Below are positions 8,466 through 18,324 of a stretch of DNA of 64,000 nt, one piece after another (within the stretch, counting starts at the first letter, position 1; each line of letters starts with the position of its first letter). The position numbers and the translations under genes were made by a program. Source of the DNA: an uncultured Shewanella sp. (lineage in GTDB: Bacteria > Pseudomonadota > Gammaproteobacteria > Enterobacterales > Shewanellaceae); contig CANNEE010000003.1 of NCBI GenBank assembly GCA_947503555.1, positions 186,001 through 250,000 of the forward strand. Direction: 5' to 3'. The notes under the pieces are model-generated. The model worked only from the letters and a program-made list of their open reading frames with translations, did not search any database and was not told the DNA's origin.

Positions 8466-8493
8466 AAAAAATAGCGCTCTATGCGCTGTTTTT
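8466..8493 (-). terminator. Terminator of the LysR gene at 8594
   Basis: agcgc-tctat-gcgct (8473-8487) is flanked by an A run upstream and a T run downstream, so it can act on both strands; it lies about 100 bases beyond the LysR stop. The rest of the 7811-8593 interval is AT-rich and, apart from the two sites upstream of nrfA, shows no gene. Confidence 0.6.
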
Positions 8494-8593
8494 CTCCTGT
8501 AGCACTCTGTATTGCTAAAGCTGACTTAATTTTCAGGTTGCGAGTATTTTGAAACCCGCTTTGCTCGTTGCAACAAAGTCATTCCAAGAGGTG

Positions 8594-9493
8594 TTAATTT
8601 ACTTTCGGGGGAGCGATATAAGCCTGCTTTAAAAAGTCGATAAGAGTGCGGTTGCGTAGTGGCATTAGGGCTTTATTTTGATACACAGCATAGATAGGAA
8701 TAGCCAGATTATGTACTTCGGGCAGTATGCGCTTGAGGGCGCCGCTAGCCAGTTCATTTTCCACAGCATAGTCTGGCACTATGCCAAAGCCTAAGTTTTT
8801 GAGCATGAACTGTTTTATCGACTGAGTGGTGTTAACCCTTACCCTAGGTTGTTTATTTAGTTTTGTTACCTTGCCCTGTGAGGACTCCAGTCGTAGGGCT
8901 TTATCCCCATGAACAATATGATGACTTATCCAATCCAGTGGCTGAAGATCTTCTATGGTGTTGATGGCCGGAAACTGCGCCAAGTATTCAGGCGAAGCGC
9001 AGAGAATATCCTGAATGACACCAATGGGTGTGGCATAGAGGCTTGAGTCTTCCAGTGCCGATGATGCGCGAATAGCGAGATCGAAGCGAGAAGAGATAAG
9101 ATCGCTGTAGCTGTCGCTCTCGACAATATCTAACTCAATTTGTGGGTATTGTTTAAGAAACTCACTCAATAGATTGATAAAGCCGGCATGGCCAACGGAT
9201 GTCGATATGCGTATTAGTCCACTGGGCGTGGTGTTGACCATCTTGGCTTCATCGTTAGCTTCTAGTGCTAAGTCTCTAATGCTTTCACACTTTGCATAAT
9301 AGCTTGCACCTGTTTCGGTTAATGATAAGGAGCGAGTCGTCCTGTTGAGCAAGCGAGTTTCCAAGGCCTGTTCAAGCTTAGTTACTATTTGCGACACTCT
9401 TGCCTTGCCAATCCCAAGCGCCTCTCCCGCCTTAGTAAAAGACTGAGTTTCAACCACTTTGGTAAACACCATCATGTCATCAATCGAGATCAT
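8594..9493 (-). CDS. LysR-family transcriptional regulator
   Basis: The 299-residue protein has an N-terminal HTH (MISIDDMMVFTKVVETQSFT, RVSQIVTKLEQALETRLLNR, TTRSLSLTETG) and a LysR substrate-binding domain (about 90-290). It is divergently transcribed from the tandem NTF2-like lipoprotein gene (spacer about 145 bp) and is probably its regulator. The spacer contains ttatagtttatttagaattaactataag, in which ttatagtt and aactataa (about 9498-9525) form an inverted repeat suited to a LysR operator. Confidence 0.92.
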   Translation of the reverse strand: MISIDDMMVFTKVVETQSFTKAGEALGIGKARVSQIVTKLEQALETRLLNRTTRSLSLTETGASYYAKCESIRDLALEANDEAKMVNTTPSGLIRISTSVGHAGFINLLSEFLKQYPQIELDIVESDSYSDLISSRFDLAIRASSALEDSSLYATPIGVIQDILCASPEYLAQFPAINTIEDLQPLDWISHHIVHGDKALRLESSQGKVTKLNKQPRVRVNTTQSIKQFMLKNLGFGIVPDYAVENELASGALKRILPEVHNLAIPIYAVYQNKALMPLRNRTLIDFLKQAYIAPPKVN

Positions 9494-9637
9494 AAGCTCT
9501 TATAGTTTATTTAGAATTAACTATAAGTTTAATTGCAAGCTAATTATCTATCAAATTTGAAACGGTATAGTGCTCATCAACGACGACATGGTGCCTCGCC
9601 ATGATCCAAAGATAAGCACTTGCGAAGGAGCAGACCG

Positions 9638-10516
9638 ATGAAATTTATCAATAACACAATCAAAGCTGGGATAACGGCGGGAGCGGCTTTACTACTAGGC
9701 TGCACCAGCGTTGCAGCTGAAAATAGCAATACACACAAGGTGACAAGTCCAATGAAACAGATTGCAATGCAGGCGCAAGACGCCTTCTTTAAAGACTATG
9801 ATGGTCAGAAAGTTCAGCAGTATTTTCGTCAAGATTATATTCAGCACAATCCCCATGTTCCAACAGGCATAGAGCCAGTGCTTGGTTTTTTACCTGTGCT
9901 AAAGGAAGCAGGCACGAGCTACCAAACCCATAGATTATTGCAAGATGGTGACTTCATCATAATGCATAACACCTATGATAATGCCGAGGCCTTTGGGGCA
10001 AAACAGGTAGTAACCTTTGATATCTGGCGTATGCAAGATGGACAAGTTGCCGAGCATTGGGATGCGGTTACCCCTAAGGTTGAGCAAACCGCTAGTGGCC
10101 GCAGTCAAGTCGATGGTCCAACCGAGATTAAAGATCTTGATAAAACTCAGGCCAATAAAGCTTTAGTGACTAACTTTATGCAAGATGTGCTGTTTGGCAA
10201 AGCGCCTGAGAAAATCACAGACTACATCAGTGATAAGCAGTACGACCAACATAACCCTATGGTGAAGGATGGACTGGCTGGGTTGAATGAAGCCTTGAGT
10301 TATCTTGCTTCGCAAAACAACCTGTTTGAATACCATAAAATTCATCGTATTTTTGGCGAAGGTAACTTTGTCCTGACCCAAAGTGAAGGTCGCTGGAACG
10401 GTAAGCCTCAAGCATTTTACGACCTATTTAGAGTCGAAGCGGGCAAAATTGTCGAGCACTGGGATGTTATTCAAGAGATCCCGGCGAAAATGGCCCATGC
10501 TAACGGTATGTTTTAA
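9638..10516 (+). CDS. Exported protein with two tandem SnoaL/NTF2-like domains
   Basis: The product is about 292 residues. The N-terminus MKFINNTIKAGITAGAALLL is followed by GCTS, a possible lipobox (LLLGC), though signal peptidase I cleavage after VAA is also possible. Two NTF2-like domains follow, about residues 35-160 and 175-285, with matching elements: YIQHNPHVPTG / YDQHNPMVKDG, VTFDIWRMQDGQVAEHWD / AFYDLFRVEAGKIVEHWD. This is an internal duplication. ATG 9638 has AAGGAG at 9625-9630 (spacing 7); a TTG six codons upstream lacks one. The single-domain protein at 4717 is a paralogue. The function is unknown. Confidence 0.8.
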   Translation: MKFINNTIKAGITAGAALLLGCTSVAAENSNTHKVTSPMKQIAMQAQDAFFKDYDGQKVQQYFRQDYIQHNPHVPTGIEPVLGFLPVLKEAGTSYQTHRLLQDGDFIIMHNTYDNAEAFGAKQVVTFDIWRMQDGQVAEHWDAVTPKVEQTASGRSQVDGPTEIKDLDKTQANKALVTNFMQDVLFGKAPEKITDYISDKQYDQHNPMVKDGLAGLNEALSYLASQNNLFEYHKIHRIFGEGNFVLTQSEGRWNGKPQAFYDLFRVEAGKIVEHWDVIQEIPAKMAHANGMF

Positions 10517-10542
10517 TTAGCAGTAGTAAAGACTTAGTACCT

Positions 10543-10575
10543 AGCGCCTTGACTTAGTGTCAAGGCGCTTTTTTA
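10543..10575 (+). terminator. Strong Rho-independent terminator
   Basis: Perfect 11-bp stem AGCGCCTTGAC / GTCAAGGCGCT (10543-10553, 10559-10569) with a 5-base loop and a T run, 27 bases after the stop codon. Confidence 0.92.
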
Positions 10576-10686
10576 TTGTGCTCAGAAGGAAAGGTTAATC
10601 AGTTTAACCGTGATTTAACGCTCGTCTAATTAGAGTGCCTAGAAGTCGCCGCTGTTGGCGAAGTAATTAACTTCTAGGTGTTAACC

Positions 10687-12069
10687 ATGGTGATGAAAAA
10701 ATACCTTGTCTTAACTGCAGCCTGTTTAGGGCTCACCGCCTGTGCTCAGTTTGGTAATCAAGAATATAGCCAAAGGGCGCAGTCGCTGGTGTCCAAACAG
10801 ACACAGTGGCAACAGAGCCAAACCGATAGTCATGGTCAGAGCTTAAGTCTAGGCAAAAATGAAAGTCAGGCAGAACGTCTATCTTTGTTATTGAACCTGC
10901 CCGAAGTGCAGCAGTTAATCGATACTGCTACTGAGCACAGTCCCTCGTTAAAGCAATCTGAACTGGATATTGCGATAGCCGATATTCAAACCAAAATCAG
11001 TCATGCTACCTTTTGGCCTAGTCTTAGTGCAGGCATGAATATCAGTGGAAAGGAGGCCAGTTCCGGCGAGTTCTCGCCTAGCATAGGTATTAGTTGGGCC
11101 GCCGATATTTGGGGCAAGCAGCGAGATACCAGTCGCGCTCAGAATATTAATCTAGATATCGCCAAGAGTAATTTTAATGGGGCGAAATCTCTGCTTGGCG
11201 CCAATATTATCACCGCCTATCTCAACCTTATTCGCGCTCAGCAGCTTATCGCTATTGAAAGCAAACGCTTAACCGTATTAGAGCAAAACCAAGTCATTAT
11301 CGTTAACCGTTATAAGCGAGGCCTTGGGGATTTACAGAGTCTAGATACCGCAAGAAGCTCCACCGAATCGGCAAGAGCCAGTCTTGAAAGTTATCGGGAG
11401 CAGTTTAAGCAGTCTAAGGCCAGTCTTGCACTACTACTTGGTCAAACTCAACTGAGTCTAGATGTACCTCAAGCTTTTCCTCATGTGCTTAATCCTGTCA
11501 CAGGTATTGCAAGCCAAGATCTTGGGCGCAGGCCTGATCTGCAAGTGGCCTATAGCAAGATCCACTATAACGAGCAGCAGATCTCTATCGCCTATAAATC
11601 GCTACTGCCATCACTCAATTTAACAGGCTCTTTGGCTGGGGCGAGCTCAAGTTCACTGCAGGACTCATTACAGTCGAGCTCGAGCTGGTCATTGCTAGGT
11701 CAGTTAACCGCGCCGCTATTTCAAGGTGGGCGATTAAAGTCCCAGGTCGAGCTGGCTAAGCTTACTACTGAGCAGTCCTTTTGGGGCTATAAGCAGACCT
11801 TGCTGGCCGCTGTTAACGAAACAGAAAAGGCATTAAGCGCCGAGTTATCTCTGGCAAAAAGGCAGGAGTATTTACAGCAGGCCGCTATCAATGCCCAGCG
11901 CAGTTTTACCCATTACAACCGTAAATATCAACAAGGGTTAGTGTCTCTGATTGACCTACTTCAGGTGCAGCAACAGACCTTTAATCTAGAGAGTCAAGTT
12001 GTTGAAATTCAATATCAAAGGTTAGCCAACCGTATCACATTAGGCCTAGCTTTGGGCTGGGGAGTTTAG
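10687..12069 (+). CDS. Outer-membrane efflux lipoprotein (TolC/NodT type)
   Basis: The product is about 460 residues. It has a lipoprotein signal (MKKYLVLTAACLGLTAC, lipobox LTAC) followed by two OEP repeats typical of RND/MFS outer-membrane channels: GISWAADIWGK and RAQNINLDIAKSN in the first half, APLFQGGRLKSQVELAK and YNRKYQQGLVSLIDLLQVQQ in the second. ATG 10687 is chosen over GTG 10678 because TAGGTG at 10675-10680 gives spacing 6. It is the first gene of a five-gene operon, two bases before the adaptor gene, and supplies the outer-membrane exit duct for the RND pump. Confidence 0.92.
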   Translation: MVMKKYLVLTAACLGLTACAQFGNQEYSQRAQSLVSKQTQWQQSQTDSHGQSLSLGKNESQAERLSLLLNLPEVQQLIDTATEHSPSLKQSELDIAIADIQTKISHATFWPSLSAGMNISGKEASSGEFSPSIGISWAADIWGKQRDTSRAQNINLDIAKSNFNGAKSLLGANIITAYLNLIRAQQLIAIESKRLTVLEQNQVIIVNRYKRGLGDLQSLDTARSSTESARASLESYREQFKQSKASLALLLGQTQLSLDVPQAFPHVLNPVTGIASQDLGRRPDLQVAYSKIHYNEQQISIAYKSLLPSLNLTGSLAGASSSSLQDSLQSSSSWSLLGQLTAPLFQGGRLKSQVELAKLTTEQSFWGYKQTLLAAVNETEKALSAELSLAKRQEYLQQAAINAQRSFTHYNRKYQQGLVSLIDLLQVQQQTFNLESQVVEIQYQRLANRITLGLALGWGV

Positions 12070-12071
12070 TT

Positions 12072-13220
12072 ATGAAAAAAATCATAGTCACATTGGCCGC
12101 CCTAGTGAGTATCGGCGGCGCCATGGCATTTAATCAATATTCTCAGGCACAGATGGAGCGCAAAGCGCCACCTAAGACTCAGCCCGCTAATCCGCTCGTA
12201 ACAGTGGCTGAGCTTAGGGCGGGTGAGTATCGCGCTAGCCTAAAAGCATATGGTGAAGTCAAAGCCACCGAGAGTCTTAATCTCACCGCTCAAATTAGCG
12301 GTAAGGTGAATTATATCTCGCCTAAGTTGCGCTCAGGAGCCCAGTTTGCTCAAGGTGAGGTGCTAATTGGCCTTGAGGATATCGATTATCGCTATCAAGT
12401 CACTAATGCTGAGTCTAGCTTAGCCGATGCTGAACTCGCTTACCTGCAAGAGGTAAAAAACGGTGAGCAAGCACTCGAAGAGTGGCAAGCATCTGGCCTT
12501 GCACTGGCCAAAGCATCAGATTTAGTACTGAGAAAACCACAGTTGAAGGTAGCAGAAACTAAACTAGCGCTAGCTAAGCTTGCACTGGCTAAAGCCAAAT
12601 CAGATTTAGCCAAAAGTAAGATTCGCGCGCCATTTGATGCCATTATCATCAGCAAAGCGGTGAGTTTAGGCAGTTTTTTACAGCCCGGCACCCAAGTTGC
12701 CAGTATGTATAACGCCAACCATTTTGAAATTCCATTACCGCTGACCTATGAGCAGTGGCAGCAGTTGCCTGACGAGCAAGCCTTAAAGGCAAAAGCATGG
12801 CCAGTGACATTAAGTCTCGAAGGGAAAGCCCTGCCTGCCAATGCTCAAATAGGCCGTTTTGAAAAACACCTAAGCAGTGATAGCCGCCAACGCTCGTTAA
12901 TCGTAAAAGTAAATCAGCCGTTAGCATCGGCAGAGCCTATCTTTCCCGGTGACTTTGTCAGTGTCGACTTCTCAGGGGTGACGCTAGCCAATCTTTGGCA
13001 AGTGCCTGATTCTGCGCTTACCAAGGACATCAGTTTATGGTTACTCGATAGCAACAACAGCCTTAAGAAAGTAAAAGTCGAATTGGCCTTTGCTCGAGGG
13101 GGGCACTCTTATGTGCGTCTGCCAGCAGAGATCACTCAGGCCAAAGTGGTTGTTAGACCCCTCGCCAGTTATATGGCAGGCATGTTAGTGACGCCAGCGA
13201 AAACCGAGGTGAGACTATGA
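12072..13220 (+). CDS. RND efflux periplasmic adaptor (membrane fusion protein)
   Basis: The 382-residue HlyD/AcrA-type protein has an N-terminal membrane anchor or signal (IIVTLAALVSIGGAMAF), a lipoyl half-motif (about residues 60-100), an Ala/Leu/Lys-rich alpha-hairpin (about 105-180, with the duplicated-looking KLALAKLALAKAKSDLAK), and a second lipoyl half with KIRAPFDAIIISKAVSLGSF. It bridges the inner-membrane pump and the outer-membrane factor. Its stop overlaps the pump start by 4 bases (ATGA), so the two are translationally coupled. Confidence 0.93.
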   Translation: MKKIIVTLAALVSIGGAMAFNQYSQAQMERKAPPKTQPANPLVTVAELRAGEYRASLKAYGEVKATESLNLTAQISGKVNYISPKLRSGAQFAQGEVLIGLEDIDYRYQVTNAESSLADAELAYLQEVKNGEQALEEWQASGLALAKASDLVLRKPQLKVAETKLALAKLALAKAKSDLAKSKIRAPFDAIIISKAVSLGSFLQPGTQVASMYNANHFEIPLPLTYEQWQQLPDEQALKAKAWPVTLSLEGKALPANAQIGRFEKHLSSDSRQRSLIVKVNQPLASAEPIFPGDFVSVDFSGVTLANLWQVPDSALTKDISLWLLDSNNSLKKVKVELAFARGGHSYVRLPAEITQAKVVVRPLASYMAGMLVTPAKTEVRL

Positions 13221-16200
13221 TGCCAGAGCAAAGAGGTGTTATCGCTTGGTTCGCCGCAAACCCTGTCGCCGCCAATCTTTTGATGGTGATGGTGATAGTA
13301 CTCGGACTATTTTCCTTTAACGGCCTGCAGAAGGAAGCCTTTCCTTCAAGGGAAGCTGACACAGTAACAGTGTCGGTGACATATAGCAGTGGTGATGCCA
13401 GCCTGTCTGAAGAGGGAATAGCGGTTAAAGTGGAAGAGGCGTTATCCGACGTATTGGGAATTAAGCGTGTTACCTCCACTTCAAATGCCAACGGCGCCAC
13501 CATCAGCATAGAGAAAAAATCAGATCATGATTTAGATATACTGCTTAGGGATGTGAAAGCGAAAGTTGATGCTATTTATAGCTTTCCTACCGATGCGGAA
13601 AAGCCTGTTATAGCGGCTCAGCGACGTCTCAATCACGCCTATTCAATCAAGATCTACGGCGGTGATGATAGGGCGGCGCTGCAAAGACTTGCCGAGCGAG
13701 TCAAGGCGGATCTACTGGCCCAGTCTGGGATCTCCAATGTCACCATTAAGGGTAAGGCCGAGGGGATGATCTCCATCGAGCTGGATGAAGCCAAGCTGCA
13801 GGCCTATGGCCTGACCTTTACCGATATTGCTAATAAGGTCAATCAGGAGTCTCGCACTGGTATCTCCACTAGCTTACGTAATGCCAATAAGGTGATCCGT
13901 CTTAAAGTTGCGGAGCAGGCTTACTATGTGAATGAGTTTGGCCAGATCCCGCTGGTGACAACCACTTCAGGTAGCATTATTCGTCTACGAGATATCGCCA
14001 CAGTCACAGATACCTTTGCCGATAATGTGTTTGTGCTATCTCGCTACAACGGTGAGATGGGCATAGGCCTAGAGGTGAAAGTCGATGAGTCCGGCGATGT
14101 ACTCAATATTGTTGAGCAGGCCGATGCCGTGGTGAAGAGCTGGCAGAGTAACAGCTTATTACCTGCCAATGTGCAAATTGATGCCTGGGATGACGGTGGT
14201 GTCTTGATACGGGACCGCCTTGCTTTGCTGGTGAAAAATGCGTTGTCGGGAATCGCACTCGTCTTTCTGGTACTGGCGCTATTTTTGAATTTAAGAGTGG
14301 CAATCTGGGTGACCGCAGGCTTGCCCTTTATCTTCTGCGGCACCCTGTTTTTTATGACAGAACAGTTCACTGGCATGACGATTAATGAGATGACCACCTT
14401 TGGTTTTATTCTCGCCCTAGGCATAGTGGTGGATGATGCGGTTGTGGTGGGGGAGAGTATCTATAGCACGCGTAAAAAGGATGGTGACTCTCTTGCTAGC
14501 ACTATTCGAGGTACCCATAAGGTGGCTGTGCCTACGGTATTTGGTGTACTCACTACAGTGGCGGTATTTGTCGGCTTGGCCAATGTGGCGGGTGGAATGG
14601 GAGAGGTTTACTCTCAGTTTGCGGTGATAGTGACCATATGTTTATTGCTTTCCTTGGTGGAGTCCAAGCTGATTTTGCCTTCTCACTTAGCCCACTTAAA
14701 TACCCATAGAGTGCCCAAATCAGGGTGGCGTAATCTGTGGCCTATTATTCAACATAAGGCTGATTCTGGACTCAATTGGTTCAACGATAGTGTCTATCGT
14801 CCAGTAATCGAGCGTGCTCTGGGCTACCGCTATGCGCTCGTGTTTGGTTTTATCACCTTGTTTATTTTAGTCTTGGGAATGCCAAGTTCAGGTGTGGTCA
14901 GAGTGGGCTTTTTCCCAGATATTCCCGGCAGTACTGTCGATGCGAACTTTACCATGCAAAATGATGCCAGCTTTGGTCAAACCCACATTAACTTGCTTAA
15001 GCTAGAGCAAGCGGCCATTGCCACCGATAAGGCACTGAGTCAGCACTCAGGCTATCAGGGGAAAGGCATTAATACCTTGGAGCTGATTGCATCAGGGGAT
15101 CTTACCGCCAGCGCCGTGGTTGAGCTAAGTCAGGATGCGCCCTACGGACTCAATGACTTTGTTCGCGCTTGGCGTCAACAAGTGGGTCAACTTGAAGGGG
15201 TGAAAAAGCTCAATATCAAAACGGGTTTTGGTGGCACTGATAACTTCAAGGTAGAACTGAAATCATGGGATAGTGAGAGTCTTACCTTAGCAGGCAAGGC
15301 CATCAAAGAGTATATTCAGCCAATCTCAGGTGTGAGCGGTATCGATGATAATTTCGACTCGGGTCAAGCTCAGCTTAAGTTTGAGCTTAACGAGCAAGGT
15401 TACGCCTATGGCCTGACGACCCAGAGCTTGTCACGTCAGTTACTCCAAGGTTTTGGTGGTGAAGTCGTACAAAGATTCCAACGCGGCAAGGATGAGATAA
15501 AGGTGCGTATTCGTTATCCCGCTGCTGCCCGTCAGAGTCCAGAGGATGTACTGGGTAGTAGGGTAAGGCTGGATAATGGCGCTATTGTTCCCCTTTCATC
15601 GGTTGCCGATGTGACCGCTGAATATCAGCAAAATGAGATGACGCGAATCTCAGGTCTGCCAGCTGTGTATGTCAGTGCTACCGTTGACAAGCAGTCGCTG
15701 TCGCCCAATGAACTGGTGGCAAAGATAAAACAGGATCTGGTGCCCAAGCTTAAGGCCAGTTACCCAAGTTTACAGATCCACTTTGCTGGCGAGGCGGAGC
15801 AGCAGGCGGAAACCGCAGGCTCTATGGTGAAGTTGTTTGCACTATCGATGGCGGCTATCTATATTCTGCTGGCGATTCCGCTTAAATCTTATATTCAGCC
15901 ATTAATTATCATGACGGCGATTCCTTTTGGTGTGGTCGGCGCCATACTCGGCCATTGGTATAATGATATGTTACTCAGTATCTTATCTTTTAATGGCATA
16001 GTGGCCTTAAGTGGGGTTGTGGTGAATGATAGTTTGCTCTTGGTGTCGACCTTTAACGATTTAAGAACAAAAGGTGAGAAGGTGCAGCGAGCAATAGTTG
16101 AAGCCTGTACTGGCAGATTAAGGGCGGTGCTTTTAACTTCGATTACCACCTACGCAGGCTTAATGCCGCTATTGGGAGAAACATCGGCGCAGGCACAATT

Positions 16201-16351
16201 TATTATTCCGGCGGCGGCTTCACTTGGCTATGGTATTCTTTTTGCGACTGTGATTACCTTGCTGTTGATCCCAGCGTTGCTGCTGATCATTGAAGATATT
16301 AAGGCAGTGATTGCAAGACTATTGGCATTTAATCAAAGGGCTTATCAATGA
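13217..16351 (+). CDS. RND-family efflux pump, inner-membrane subunit
   Basis: The 1044-residue protein has usual RND length and layout: TM1 near residues 15-35, large periplasmic loop, TM cluster about 335-480, second loop, TM cluster about 850-1030. The proton-relay segment GIVVDDAVVVGES (TM4) is intact. The N-terminus AWFAANPVAANLLMVMVIVL and FPSREADTV belong to the HAE-like group found with NodT-type channels. It exports unidentified compounds using the proton gradient. It overlaps both neighbours by 4 bases. Confidence 0.94.
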   Translation: MMPEQRGVIAWFAANPVAANLLMVMVIVLGLFSFNGLQKEAFPSREADTVTVSVTYSSGDASLSEEGIAVKVEEALSDVLGIKRVTSTSNANGATISIEKKSDHDLDILLRDVKAKVDAIYSFPTDAEKPVIAAQRRLNHAYSIKIYGGDDRAALQRLAERVKADLLAQSGISNVTIKGKAEGMISIELDEAKLQAYGLTFTDIANKVNQESRTGISTSLRNANKVIRLKVAEQAYYVNEFGQIPLVTTTSGSIIRLRDIATVTDTFADNVFVLSRYNGEMGIGLEVKVDESGDVLNIVEQADAVVKSWQSNSLLPANVQIDAWDDGGVLIRDRLALLVKNALSGIALVFLVLALFLNLRVAIWVTAGLPFIFCGTLFFMTEQFTGMTINEMTTFGFILALGIVVDDAVVVGESIYSTRKKDGDSLASTIRGTHKVAVPTVFGVLTTVAVFVGLANVAGGMGEVYSQFAVIVTICLLLSLVESKLILPSHLAHLNTHRVPKSGWRNLWPIIQHKADSGLNWFNDSVYRPVIERALGYRYALVFGFITLFILVLGMPSSGVVRVGFFPDIPGSTVDANFTMQNDASFGQTHINLLKLEQAAIATDKALSQHSGYQGKGINTLELIASGDLTASAVVELSQDAPYGLNDFVRAWRQQVGQLEGVKKLNIKTGFGGTDNFKVELKSWDSESLTLAGKAIKEYIQPISGVSGIDDNFDSGQAQLKFELNEQGYAYGLTTQSLSRQLLQGFGGEVVQRFQRGKDEIKVRIRYPAAARQSPEDVLGSRVRLDNGAIVPLSSVADVTAEYQQNEMTRISGLPAVYVSATVDKQSLSPNELVAKIKQDLVPKLKASYPSLQIHFAGEAEQQAETAGSMVKLFALSMAAIYILLAIPLKSYIQPLIIMTAIPFGVVGAILGHWYNDMLLSILSFNGIVALSGVVVNDSLLLVSTFNDLRTKGEKVQRAIVEACTGRLRAVLLTSITTYAGLMPLLGETSAQAQFIIPAAASLGYGILFATVITLLLIPALLLIIEDIKAVIARLLAFNQRAYQ

Positions 16352-17028
16352 AACTAACTCTGCTGCTGGTGGAAGATGATATTGATTTGGCGTCAACCAT
16401 AGTGGACTTCTTTGAGGTTGAGAATATTGTCTGTGATCACGCCTATAACGGCGTGTCCGGCCTCAGCCTTGCGACGCAAAACCACTACGATGTGCTGATA
16501 CTGGATCTCAATTTACCAGGACTCGATGGTATTGCATTGTGTGAGCAGCTCAGGGCGCAGGGAAAGGATACGCCAGTGCTGATGCTGACTGCACGTGACA
16601 CATTGGCTGATAAGCTCGCTGGCTTTGGTGCTGGCACAGATGATTACCTGATTAAGCCCTTTGAAGTGGAAGAGTTATATGCGCGAGTACTGGCATTATC
16701 GACCCGCAAGAGCGGTCAGCTTGAGCGACTCGCTTTAGGTAAGTTAAGCCTGTGTCTGAGAAGTAAAACTGCCGATTATGAGCAAAAGCCCATTAAGCTG
16801 ACACCGACAACTTTTACTATTTTGTCATTGTTGATGCGTGAGTTTCCTCATCCGGTTTCTCGCCAGCGAATGATCCAAGCGGTATGGGGGGAAGATGGCC
16901 CTGACAGTAACAGTTTGAAGGTACATATTTTCCATTTGCGAAAACAGCTTGAGCTAGCAGGAGCGAGCTTTAGCATCGCAACGGAAGCTGGCTTTGGGTT
17001 TGTATTAAGCCAGAATAGCGAGTCTTAA
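16348..17028 (+). CDS. OmpR/PhoB-family response regulator
   Basis: The 226-residue protein has a receiver domain (residues 3-115) with acidic pocket EDD at 9-11, phospho-acceptor Asp in VLILDLNLPG (about residue 53), Thr in LMLTARD and Lys in YLIKPF. A winged-helix DNA-binding domain follows (about 130-222; LTPTTFTILSLLMREFPHPV, VHIFHLRKQLE). Its start overlaps the pump stop (ATGA). It probably controls the efflux operon it belongs to, together with the downstream kinase. Confidence 0.95.
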   Translation: MKLTLLLVEDDIDLASTIVDFFEVENIVCDHAYNGVSGLSLATQNHYDVLILDLNLPGLDGIALCEQLRAQGKDTPVLMLTARDTLADKLAGFGAGTDDYLIKPFEVEELYARVLALSTRKSGQLERLALGKLSLCLRSKTADYEQKPIKLTPTTFTILSLLMREFPHPVSRQRMIQAVWGEDGPDSNSLKVHIFHLRKQLELAGASFSIATEAGFGFVLSQNSES

Positions 17029-17049
17029 ATCATCATTAGCGGAGCGCCC

Positions 17050-18324
17050 GTGGCACGACAAATTAGCATAAGAACCTATGTGTTAGCCGTATTGATCAGC
17101 TTAGGCTTACTGATGTCGGCGCTATTTTCATGGCAGAGCGCCAGCTACTTTTTATCTGCTTTTGACAGCATGGTCGAACATATCATGCTGGATGCGGGTA
17201 AACACCATCAAGCTGGCCAGCGCAATGCCATAGGAATTCATACCACCACAGATTGGCAACAGGTGCCCGAGCCTGTGCGGCAGCAGTTTGGCCAGCCCCC
17301 CAAGGAATTTGATCAATTACAGACCCGCTTTCTCGATTGGGTCTACTTTGCGCCACCGGAGCAGTCGTTTCAACTTATGAAGGTGAAAAGCCTGAAGGGT
17401 GAAACTGTTTATGTCTCTAAATATCGTATTAAAAAAGCTAAGCCTGAGGATGAAAAGGGCAGTGTGTTCGGCTGGATAGATCCCATGGTGCAAATTGCCC
17501 TTGTGGGACTGTTTGTATTGATAGCTTTTATTGTATTGCTGCTACTGATTTTCCGCAGTATCGCCAAGCCCGTTGACGGCTTGTATCAATGGGTGAGAGA
17601 TTTAAGCCTAGAGAGCGTCGAGCAAGCGCCACCGCGCTTTCCCTTTACCGAGCTTAATGTGATTGCCGATCTTAATTATCAAAATATCAAACAGGTCAAA
17701 GAGACACTTGTCCGCGAGCAGGCATTTTTAAGCCATGCCAGTCATGAGCTGCGAACTCCTATTGCGACCATACGCAGTAACGCCGCACTGCTTAATCGCT
17801 TGAGTGAACCCAGTAGTGAAAAAGAACAGCGAGTAAGAGACAGAATACAGCGCGCCAGCTTGACCATGAAGGATATGACAGAGACCCTGCTTTGGTTAAG
17901 CCGTGAAGATGATGCCAGTGAGCTTATCTATCAAGAGTGTGATTTACCAAGTTTGATCGAGCAGTTGGTGGCCGAGCTTAATTATCTCACCGAAGGGAAA
18001 GAGATAGAGGTGAAACTAGCTCTATCACCTTATATCTCACCCATGCCAGTGACCGTATGTAAGATAGTGCTCACTAACCTGGTTCGCAACGCCTTTCAGC
18101 ATACTCAAATTGGTGAAGTAGAGATTAGTCAACAAGGCTGTGAAGTGGTGATGATTAATCGTGAGACCAAGCTTGCCCAAGTCAGTGAAACTTCACTCGG
18201 CTTTGGGATCGGCACTAAGCTAGTACAAAAAATTGCTCAACAATTTGCTTGGCCCTACAGCGCCTCCCAGTCAGACTCTGGTTATCGAGTGAGTATTCAA
18301 TTTACGCCGAGACAAGAGCAATAG
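17050..18324 (+). CDS. Two-component sensor histidine kinase
   Basis: The 424-residue kinase has an N-terminal TM helix (about residues 10-35), a periplasmic sensor loop of about 100 residues, TM2 VQIALVGLFVLIAFIVLLLL (about 143-165), then HisKA with H-box FLSHASHELRTPIATIRSN (about residue 235) and an HATPase domain with N-box NLVRNAFQHT and G-box GFGIGTKLV. It starts at GTG 17050 with GGAG 5 bases upstream. Cognate to the preceding response regulator; probably senses a pump substrate or envelope stress. Confidence 0.94.
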   Translation: MARQISIRTYVLAVLISLGLLMSALFSWQSASYFLSAFDSMVEHIMLDAGKHHQAGQRNAIGIHTTTDWQQVPEPVRQQFGQPPKEFDQLQTRFLDWVYFAPPEQSFQLMKVKSLKGETVYVSKYRIKKAKPEDEKGSVFGWIDPMVQIALVGLFVLIAFIVLLLLIFRSIAKPVDGLYQWVRDLSLESVEQAPPRFPFTELNVIADLNYQNIKQVKETLVREQAFLSHASHELRTPIATIRSNAALLNRLSEPSSEKEQRVRDRIQRASLTMKDMTETLLWLSREDDASELIYQECDLPSLIEQLVAELNYLTEGKEIEVKLALSPYISPMPVTVCKIVLTNLVRNAFQHTQIGEVEISQQGCEVVMINRETKLAQVSETSLGFGIGTKLVQKIAQQFAWPYSASQSDSGYRVSIQFTPRQEQ

